Origin: Nitrospinota bacterium
GTDB lineage: Bacteria > UBA8248 > JACPRG01
NCBI GenBank assembly: GCA_030740135.1
Contig: JASLXW010000263.1
Span: 1-5,960, forward strand
Reading direction: 5' to 3'
DNA: 5,960 nucleotides
The notes under the pieces were generated by a model. That model saw nothing but the letters and a program-made list of their open reading frames with translations, was not told the DNA's origin and did not search any database. Both the position numbers and the translations under genes were made by a program. Below, piece by piece: positions 1-4,249 of the stretch (its first letter is position 1; every line of letters starts with the position of its first letter).

Positions 1-2
1 AC

Positions 3-68
3 TACCTGACGCCCGACCAGGACCTGGAAACATTCAAAAAAACGGCCCCCGTGTCTCATATGTCTTGA
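3..68 (+). CDS. Possible C-terminal tail of an upstream gene (partial)
   Basis: One plus-strand frame is open from the window edge to a TGA at 66-68 and reads YLTPDQDLETFKKTAPVSHM plus a final Ser. The composition is protein-like (charged, helix-compatible) and many third positions are G or C, as in the neighbouring genes. A second frame is also open here and runs into the next gene's frame, so the choice is not certain. No family can be named from 21 residues. Confidence 0.3.
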   Translation, partial: YLTPDQDLETFKKTAPVSHMS

Positions 69-170
69 ACCCATACAGATTTGAGCGGAGGGGAATTCGC
101 GGTACGATGGAGAGGCGTCCCGACCCCCGGCCCTCGCGGGTCCGCTCCGCCCGAAGCGGCCGGGAATCCT

Positions 171-178
171 GGGAGGAG
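171..178 (+). promoter_or_regulatory. Ribosome binding site for the DinB-like gene
   Basis: GGGAGGAG ends six bases before the ATG at 185. It decides the start: the in-frame TTG at 65 and ATG at 107 lack a well-placed Shine-Dalgarno sequence, and the residues they would add (rich in Arg, Ser and Pro) do not look like part of the domain. Confidence 0.7.
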
Positions 179-184
179 TCTGTC

Positions 185-1011
185 ATGAAAGACCGCAGCA
201 TCCTGATGGAGCCCGTCGCGTTCATCGGCGAGGAGGCCGGCAGGCAGGCGGAGGGATTCCGGATCTGGCCGGAGGCGGACTGGAAACGGCCGACGTTCTG
301 CGAGGGCTGGACCCGGAAGCACATCGTCGCCCACGCCGTGCTCGGGACGGGCTTTTACGCGCAGGTGGTCGCCTCCGGGGTGCAGGGAAAGCCGCAACCG
401 CCCTTCGGGGCGTCGGATCGTGAGACGTTTCTTCAGCATCGCAACGACCGGTTGGCGGGGCTGTTCGACTTGGCGTCGGACCGCCTCGTCGATGAGTTCG
501 AGATGGAGCATCATCGCTTCATCCGGGCCGTCGAATCGTTGAGCCTGGACGACCTCCGGTTTCCCGCCTGGCACCCCATGGGAAAGATTCCGGTGGGCCA
601 TTTCGCGGGCATGCGCCTGCACGAGCTCGCCCTGCACGACTGGGACATCCGGGTGGCCGAGGATCCCGGCGCCGCTTTGCGGACCCATCTGCTCACCCCC
701 CTGCTTCGCGCCTTGCCCCTCATGCAGGCCAGATTTTTGAACCTGAGACCCGCGGCGGAGGCCCCCGACGGCCGCTTCCGGCTCGTCCCGAGCGAGGCCG
801 CCCCTGGGTGTTGTCGATCCGGCGCGGCCTGGCGGACCTGGCGGAAACCGACGAGAACGAGGCGGAGGTGACGGGCGACGGAGAAGCCTTTATCCTCCAC
901 ACGACCGGAAGGATGACCTGGCGGGACGCCGAAGCGCAAGGCCGCCTGTTCATCCAAGGGGACCGCCCGAAGGCGGAAAAGCTCCTCGACGCCCTGTCCG
1001 TTTCTTATTGA
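185..1011 (+). CDS. Maleylpyruvate isomerase-like (DinB-fold) protein, frameshifted
   Basis: This resembles the mycothiol-dependent maleylpyruvate isomerase/DinB superfamily (TIGR03083-like), metal-dependent helical-bundle enzymes that often use a low-molecular-weight thiol. The N-terminal bundle shows the expected CEGWTRKHIVAH segment and, later, RLHELALHDWDI. H50, E147 and H151 fit the family's His-Glu-His metal site. The frame opened at 185 continues only to a TGA at 871 with a junk Arg-rich tail. The family's C-terminal domain (WVLSIRRGLADL, then GEAFILHTTGR and LFIQGD) is in the frame one base back and ends at 1011. The break lies at about 796-806, near residue 205, and one missing base would restore roughly 275 residues. 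It may be a sequencing error or a real mutation; no obvious slippery site is seen. The thiol cofactor and substrate are unknown, and the exact family member is not certain. Confidence 0.75.
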
Positions 1012-1077
1012 CCCGGCAAGTCCCCGGATGGAACGGGGCGGCGCTCACGGTCATTCTTTCTGTTTGTGAATGGAGTT

Positions 1078-1086
1078 GGGAGGAGG
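1078..1086 (+). promoter_or_regulatory. Ribosome binding site for the amidase
   Basis: GGGAGGAGG lies seven bases before the ATG at 1094. It supports that start over an in-frame upstream codon at 1070, which would place this purine run inside the coding region. Confidence 0.7.
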
Positions 1087-1093
1087 ACGCGGA

Positions 1094-2278
1094 ATGACGG
1101 GGACAGCCAAGAATCTCGGCGCTTTCTGTGATTGGACCGAGGTCCATCTGCCCGGCAAAGCCGGCGGGCCGCTGGCGGGCCTGCGCTTCGCGGTCAAGGA
1201 CCTGTACGACGTCGAGGGTCACGTCACGGGCCGCGGCAATCCCGACTGGCTTGCGACCCACGGACCGGCGGAGTCCACCGCCCCGGCGGTGGCGCGGCTC
1301 GTCGAGGCCGGGGCCACGATGATCGGCAAGACAATCACGGACGAGCTGGCGTTCAGCCTGTTCGGCGAGAACTTCCATTACGGCACGCCGGTGAACACGC
1401 GCGCGCCGGATCGGGTGCCCGGCGGCTCTTCCAGCGGTTCGGCCTCGGCCGTGGCGGGCGGACTCGTCGACTTCGCCGTCGGCTCGGACACCGGCGGCTC
1501 CGTCCGGGTTCCGGCGAGCTTTTGCGGCATCTTGGGCATCCGACCGACCCACGGCCGGATATCCCTCGAGGGCTGCATGCCCCTAGCCCCCAGTCTGGAC
1601 ACGGTGGGGTGGTTCGCCAATGACCCGGAGCTGCTGGAGCGCGTCGGGCGGGTGCTACTCGACGAGCCGGCGGGGTCGAAGCGGCCGGGGGGGCTTCTCA
1701 TTGCCGAGGACGCGTTCGACCTCCTCGAACCCTCGTCCCGGGACCCGGTTTCGAGGGCGCTGGAGGGCCTGAAGGAGACCCTGGGGAAACCGGAGCCGAT
1801 GGCGCTGGCCGCGGATCTCGAGGACTGGCGGCCGGCCTTCCTCGCCGTCAACGGCCCGGAGATCTGGGGGGCGCACGGAGACTGGATCACAAAGACGAAG
1901 CCGCGCTTCGGCCCCCTGATCCAGGGACGCTTCGAGGTGGTCTCCCAGGCCACCGCCGAGCGGGCCGCGCAAGGGCGGGAAACGCGCGCCCGGGCGGCCG
2001 CCAAGATGGCGGATCTCCTCGATGGGGATAAGGTCCTCATCCTTCCGACGACGCCGGGCCCCGCGCCCTTCCTCAAGACGCCGCCGGAAGATGTGGAAAG
2101 TTTCCGGCAGCGAATCCTCGACCTGACCTGCGTTGCGGGCCTAGCCCGGCTGCCGCAGGTCAGTCTGCCTTTGGCCGCGGCGGACGGCGCGCCGGTGGGG
2201 ATCTCCATCCTCGCGGCTTCCGGGGGCGACATGATGCTCCTGGGTCTGGCGCGGGAGATCATGCGAGCGGCCGGCTAG
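1094..2278 (+). CDS. Amidase-signature hydrolase, AMI1-like
   Basis: This is a 394-residue cytosolic amidase-signature (AS) enzyme that hydrolyses a carboxamide to the acid and ammonia. The Ser-cisSer-Lys triad is visible: K35 in FAVKD, S112 in GGSSSGS and the nucleophile S136 in DTGGS. The 24-residue spacing of the two serines is standard. The segment before K79 (STAPAVARLVEAGATMIGKT) and VRVPASFCGILGIRPTHGRI at 137-156 are typical. The N-terminus starts almost directly at the core, and the motif NPDWL plus GENFHYGTP match the plant AMI1/TOC64-like branch, known for indole-3-acetamide hydrolysis. AMI1 has its catalytic residues at nearly the same positions. The frame is uninterrupted, and no signal peptide or membrane helix is seen. 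It follows the frameshifted gene after 82 bases and need not share its function. The true substrate is unknown: family assignment is firm, the indole-acetamide role is a guess. Confidence 0.93.
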   Translation: MTGTAKNLGAFCDWTEVHLPGKAGGPLAGLRFAVKDLYDVEGHVTGRGNPDWLATHGPAESTAPAVARLVEAGATMIGKTITDELAFSLFGENFHYGTPVNTRAPDRVPGGSSSGSASAVAGGLVDFAVGSDTGGSVRVPASFCGILGIRPTHGRISLEGCMPLAPSLDTVGWFANDPELLERVGRVLLDEPAGSKRPGGLLIAEDAFDLLEPSSRDPVSRALEGLKETLGKPEPMALAADLEDWRPAFLAVNGPEIWGAHGDWITKTKPRFGPLIQGRFEVVSQATAERAAQGRETRARAAAKMADLLDGDKVLILPTTPGPAPFLKTPPEDVESFRQRILDLTCVAGLARLPQVSLPLAAADGAPVGISILAASGGDMMLLGLAREIMRAAG

Positions 2279-2295
2279 GCCTCGCGGAGCGGGCG

Positions 2296-2323
2296 GCCGT
2301 CGGGAAGGTGAAGGACCGACGGC
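2296..2323 (+). other. Perfect 8-bp hairpin between amidase and DUF218 gene
   Basis: GCCGTCGG (2296-2303) pairs with CCGACGGC (2316-2323) around a 12-base purine-rich loop. No T-run follows, so it is not a classical Rho-independent terminator. It lies 17 bases after the amidase stop and 13 bases before the next start, so it could modulate RNA stability or translation. Chance pairing in GC-rich DNA is possible. Confidence 0.4.
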
Positions 2324-2336
2324 GCGCCGGGACGCC

Positions 2337-2966
2337 ATGAAGAAAACCCTCATCATCCTCGGGCTTGTCCTTGTGATCCTCGCGGGGGGGGTGTACGTCC
2401 AGCACCGCCGGATCTTGGTGGCGGTGGGGTCCTTCCTGGTGAGCAGGGACCCGCTGATTCACGCCGACGGGATCGCCGTCCTCTCGGGCAGTGTCCCTTA
2501 CCGGATCCTGGAGGGGATCGACCTTTACCGCCGGGGATTCGCGCCGCGAATCTTCCTTGCGCCGTACGAGGGAAACCCCAAGTATGTGCGTCTGATGAAA
2601 TCCTTGGGGATCACTTACCAGACAGACTTTCACGTCAACCGGCGGATCGCCCTGAACCGGGGCGTTCCGGCCGAGGCCATCGAGGTTCTCACGCCAACCG
2701 GGTCCACCCGGAACGAGGCCGAGGTGATCTTCGACTACATGCGAAAGAAGGGTTGGCGCTCGGTGATTGTCGTCACGTCGGAATTCCACTCCACCCGGAC
2801 GCGGCTGATCTTCCGGTCGCTGAACCGCCACGGCGTGAAGGTCGCCGTCCATCCGAGCCGCCATGACCGGATGCGTCTGCATTCCTGGTGGCGCAGCCGG
2901 GCGCGGAGCAAGCAGATCTTCTACGAATACGTGAAGCTGATAAACCACTATACGACTGGGTTTTAG
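2337..2966 (+). CDS. DUF218/YdcF-like membrane-anchored protein
   Basis: This 209-residue protein begins MKK followed by a hydrophobic helix at about 4-21, which would anchor it in the inner membrane with the domain outside, or act as a signal peptide. The DUF218 (YdcF/SanA/ElyC) fold is visible in order: DGIAVLSGS at 44-52, GIDLYRRGFAPRIFL at 60-74, the conserved loop GSTRNEAE at 122-129, and VIVVTSEFHSTRTRLIFR at 143-160. Relatives are linked to envelope or polysaccharide homeostasis, but the biochemical activity of most members is unknown. The length is normal for the family. The ATG at 2337 is the only plausible in-frame start, though its Shine-Dalgarno is weak (GGGACG). It lies 58 bases after the amidase and may be co-transcribed with it. 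Family is confident, function is not. Confidence 0.88.
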   Translation: MKKTLIILGLVLVILAGGVYVQHRRILVAVGSFLVSRDPLIHADGIAVLSGSVPYRILEGIDLYRRGFAPRIFLAPYEGNPKYVRLMKSLGITYQTDFHVNRRIALNRGVPAEAIEVLTPTGSTRNEAEVIFDYMRKKGWRSVIVVTSEFHSTRTRLIFRSLNRHGVKVAVHPSRHDRMRLHSWWRSRARSKQIFYEYVKLINHYTTGF

Positions 2967-3045
2967 CGGGAACGGGCCGGGATTGCCCACCGAATATGAT
3001 GGTTTCGGGGTTCGCCTGCCGAAGGGATCGCCACCGGCGGTCATT

Positions 3046-3067
3046 CCCTCCCCCCTCCCCCCTCCCC
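3046..3067 (-). repeat. C-run tract; G-quadruplex-capable minus strand
   Basis: The plus strand has C runs of 3, 6, 6 and 4 separated by single T bases. The minus strand therefore carries four G runs of at least three separated by single A bases, which satisfies the usual G-quadruplex pattern with one-base loops. It sits where GC-rich DNA gives way to AT-rich DNA. Structure formation in the cell is inferred, not shown. Confidence 0.55.
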
Positions 3068-3117
3068 GCGTTTCGGTAGACTTCAGGGAATTCGGGCGCG
3101 GGGAACATTTCTAACAA

Positions 3118-3130
3118 ATTGATTTTCAAT
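3118..3130. repeat. Short inverted repeat ATTGA-TTT-TCAAT
   Basis: This is a perfect 5-bp inverted repeat with a 3-base centre, overlapped at its right end by the 8-bp palindrome AATCGATT (3128-3135). It lies about 60 bases upstream of the predicted promoter. It may be a protein-binding site, but short palindromes in AT-rich DNA are common. Confidence 0.25.
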
Positions 3131-3140
3131 CGATTATATA

Positions 3141-3175
3141 AATTCCGGTTTTGTCTGCCGGTGTAATCCGGAATT
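3141..3175. repeat. Inverted repeat AATTCCGG ... CCGGAATT
   Basis: Perfect 8-bp arms at 3141-3148 and 3168-3175 are separated by 19 bases. The right arm also overlaps the palindrome GGAATTCC (3170-3177). It lies just upstream of the predicted -35 box, a position suited to a regulator of the downstream operon. Binding is inferred. Confidence 0.4.
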
Positions 3176-3192
3176 CCAGGAAAAGAAATGGG

Positions 3193-3221
3193 TTGACAAC
3201 CGACCGCATTCGTCTTATTTT
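3193..3221 (+). promoter_or_regulatory. Predicted sigma-70 promoter of the RadA-like/PolB2 operon
   Basis: The -35 box TTGACA (3193-3198, perfect consensus) is 17 bases from the -10 box TATTTT (3216-3221, 4 of 6). Transcription would start near 3228, giving a leader of about 37 bases before the ATG at 3265. The -35 is embedded in the palindrome GGTTG-A-CAACC (3191-3201), so a protein bound there would block RNA polymerase. Confidence 0.6.
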
Positions 3222-3224
3222 GGA

Positions 3225-3250
3225 TTTAATTTCGTCTATCGAAAATTAAA
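3225..3250. promoter_or_regulatory. Inverted repeat over the predicted transcription start (candidate operator)
   Basis: The left arm TTTAATTTCG (3225-3234) and right arm CGAAAATTAAA (3240-3250) are complementary apart from one bulged A/T position, around the centre TCTAT. The repeat covers the predicted start of transcription and ends 14 bases before the first gene. This is where a repressor site would be expected. It does not match the GAAC-N4-GTTC or CTG-N10-CAG LexA boxes. Confidence 0.45.
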
Positions 3251-3264
3251 CGAGACCCTCATCA

Positions 3265-3930
3265 ATGTCTTCCACCGTTCTCATGGCGCCAGGCCGGAAC
3301 CCCCTTGAAGCCCTGGTGCGCGAGCTCTGGTCGCACCATCCAAAGCCTGTACTCTTGGGCGGCGGACTCTCGATTCCCGCGGCAACCGCTTTGTCCGCCG
3401 TCCTGGTTTCCCAACACCGGAAGGTCATTTTCGTGGACGGAGCAACCCGCTTCAACCCTTACAACGTCGCCCGGTGCGCGAGACGCATTGGATGCCATCC
3501 AAAAGAGATACTCGACGCCAAGCATTTCCTGTTTGCCCGCGCGTTCACCTGCCACCAACTGACAGTGCTTCTCGAAGAAAAGGTGCGGAAACATTTGGAT
3601 GATGGCCCCGCCATTCTCGTTGCATCCGGTCCGCTGAACACGTTCATGGACGAAAGCGTTCCGTGGAGGGAAGTCAGGGCGCTCTTCAGACGACTCAAGA
3701 AGTCCCTCTTCCAAATCAGTGAAACATCTTCTTTGCTCTTGGCCCAGGATTCGGTTGGCGGCCCACGGAAAAGGCATGGGTTGATGCGGGGTTTGAGTTC
3801 AGCAGCGGAAACAATGGCGATTGTAGAAGCAAGTGACAGGGGACCACAGGTGAAGATCGTGAAACCGGAAAGGAGGGTGATAAGAGCGGGAGAAGCGCTC
3901 GCCTTGATTATGGCTCAGGGGGAGGCTTGA
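3265..3930 (+). CDS. Inactivated RadA/RecA-like protein, first gene of PolB2 operon
   Basis: This 221-residue protein aligns by eye to the RecA/RadA ATPase core. The segment FVDGATRFNPYNVARCARR at 56-74 corresponds to RadA's strand plus helix (DTEGTFRPE...), and HPKEILDAKHFLFARAFTCH at 78-97 to RadA's (L)DPDEVLDNI-ARAFN-HQ segment. All three ATPase sites are lost. Walker A reads GLSIPAAT (34-41) where GxxxxGKT is expected. The catalytic Glu position is A60. The Walker B region AILVASGP (116-123) has Ala where Asp is expected. It therefore probably does not hydrolyse ATP and may act as a structural adaptor, as ImuA/SulA-like RecA relatives do. RadA's N-terminal helix-hairpin-helix domain is absent. 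The Shine-Dalgarno is weak (GAG at 3252-3254). It is followed after one base by the next gene. The RadA relationship is my alignment; the role is inferred. Confidence 0.8.
   Translation: MSSTVLMAPGRNPLEALVRELWSHHPKPVLLGGGLSIPAATALSAVLVSQHRKVIFVDGATRFNPYNVARCARRIGCHPKEILDAKHFLFARAFTCHQLTVLLEEKVRKHLDDGPAILVASGPLNTFMDESVPWREVRALFRRLKKSLFQISETSSLLLAQDSVGGPRKRHGLMRGLSSAAETMAIVEASDRGPQVKIVKPERRVIRAGEALALIMAQGEA
3918..3925 (+). promoter_or_regulatory. Ribosome binding site for the small coiled-coil gene
   Basis: GGGGGAGG lies inside the last codons of the RadA-like gene, six bases before the ATG at 3932. With only one base between that gene's stop and this start, the two genes are probably translationally coupled. 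Confidence 0.7.
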
Positions 3931-3931
3931 G

Positions 3932-4249
3932 ATGGGGCGCACGGTTGCACCTTTCAGCCGCGTTCTGGAAGAAGAGGAAAGAGCGCTCGGCAAGTTCAAA
4001 AGGGCTTTGCGCAAGGAGGACCAGGAAGCTTTCGACCGTCTTTTTGCAGCGGGCAAGCGCCATGTGGCCGCTTCGGTGTATGCAAGCCATCCGTGGCCGA
4101 TGGATCTCATTTTTCTGTCCGCACTCGTTGAACAACAAAAGCTCATTGAGAGGCTGACGCCCCTCCGGACGGAGTTCGAGCTTTTGAGGGATGAGGTTGA
4201 GACCTTGAGAAACGAAGTGAATCGGCTGAAGAGAAATGAGAGAGACTGA
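3932..4249 (+). CDS. Small coiled-coil partner protein of PolB2 operon
   Basis: This is a 105-residue, highly charged, soluble protein of no named function. The N-terminus reads MGRTVAPFSRVLEEEERALG. A basic helical stretch follows (KFKRALRKEDQEAFDRLF at 21-38), then GKRHVAASVYASHPWPMDLIFLSALVEQQK at 41-70. From about 65 to 103 leucines and valines recur at heptad-like spacing (L71, L75, L78, L85, V89, L92, V96, L99), indicating a coiled coil. There is no zinc motif, signal peptide or membrane helix. From memory the MGRT start and RALR-ED-FDRLF pattern recall small conserved proteins beside PolB genes, including haloarchaeal ones; this needs a search. It starts one base after the RadA-like gene and overlaps the polymerase gene by 14 bases. 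It may tether the polymerase to the RadA-like protein (inference). Confidence 0.8.
   Translation: MGRTVAPFSRVLEEEERALGKFKRALRKEDQEAFDRLFAAGKRHVAASVYASHPWPMDLIFLSALVEQQKLIERLTPLRTEFELLRDEVETLRNEVNRLKRNERD

Larger units (their letters stand above)
2967..3264 (+). other. Gene-free junction with composition change and promoter region
   Basis: No credible coding region is seen on either strand in these roughly 300 bases. The first third is GC-rich like the left half. A C-rich tract (3046-3067) follows, and from about 3100 the DNA becomes AT-rich with several short inverted repeats and a promoter for the right-hand operon. No clear Rho-independent terminator for the DUF218 gene was found. Confidence 0.7.

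Noticed and set aside
142..159. Small stem CCGCT ... AGCGG upstream of the first gene
   Set aside because: Only 5 bp with an 8-base loop in GC-rich DNA and no T-run; expected by chance.
65..184. Upstream extension of the DinB-like gene from a TTG at 65 or ATG at 107
   Set aside because: The added residues are low-complexity Arg/Ser/Pro-rich, and the only well-placed Shine-Dalgarno sequence belongs to the ATG at 185.
1378..2262. Long open frame on the minus strand opposite the amidase
   Set aside because: It is a shadow of a GC-rich gene: the translation is rich in Arg, Ser and Pro with no family motif, while the plus strand carries the complete amidase signature.
2259..3044. Minus-strand open frame opposite the DUF218 gene
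   Set aside because: The plus-strand frame carries clear DUF218 motifs; the minus-strand product is Pro/Arg/Asp-rich without a recognisable domain.
3119..3140. Second promoter TTGATT with TATATA
   Set aside because: The spacing is only about 10 bases, too short for a sigma-70 promoter.
2967..3264. CRISPR array, tRNA, attachment site or insertion-sequence ends
   Set aside because: No regularly spaced direct repeats, cloverleaf, integrase or transposase sequence is visible; the inverted repeats are short and clustered around a promoter.
3080..3264. Classical LexA box for the polymerase cassette
   Set aside because: No match to CTG-N10-CAG, GAAC-N4-GTTC or GTTC-N7-GTTC was found by eye; damage control remains possible through another operator.
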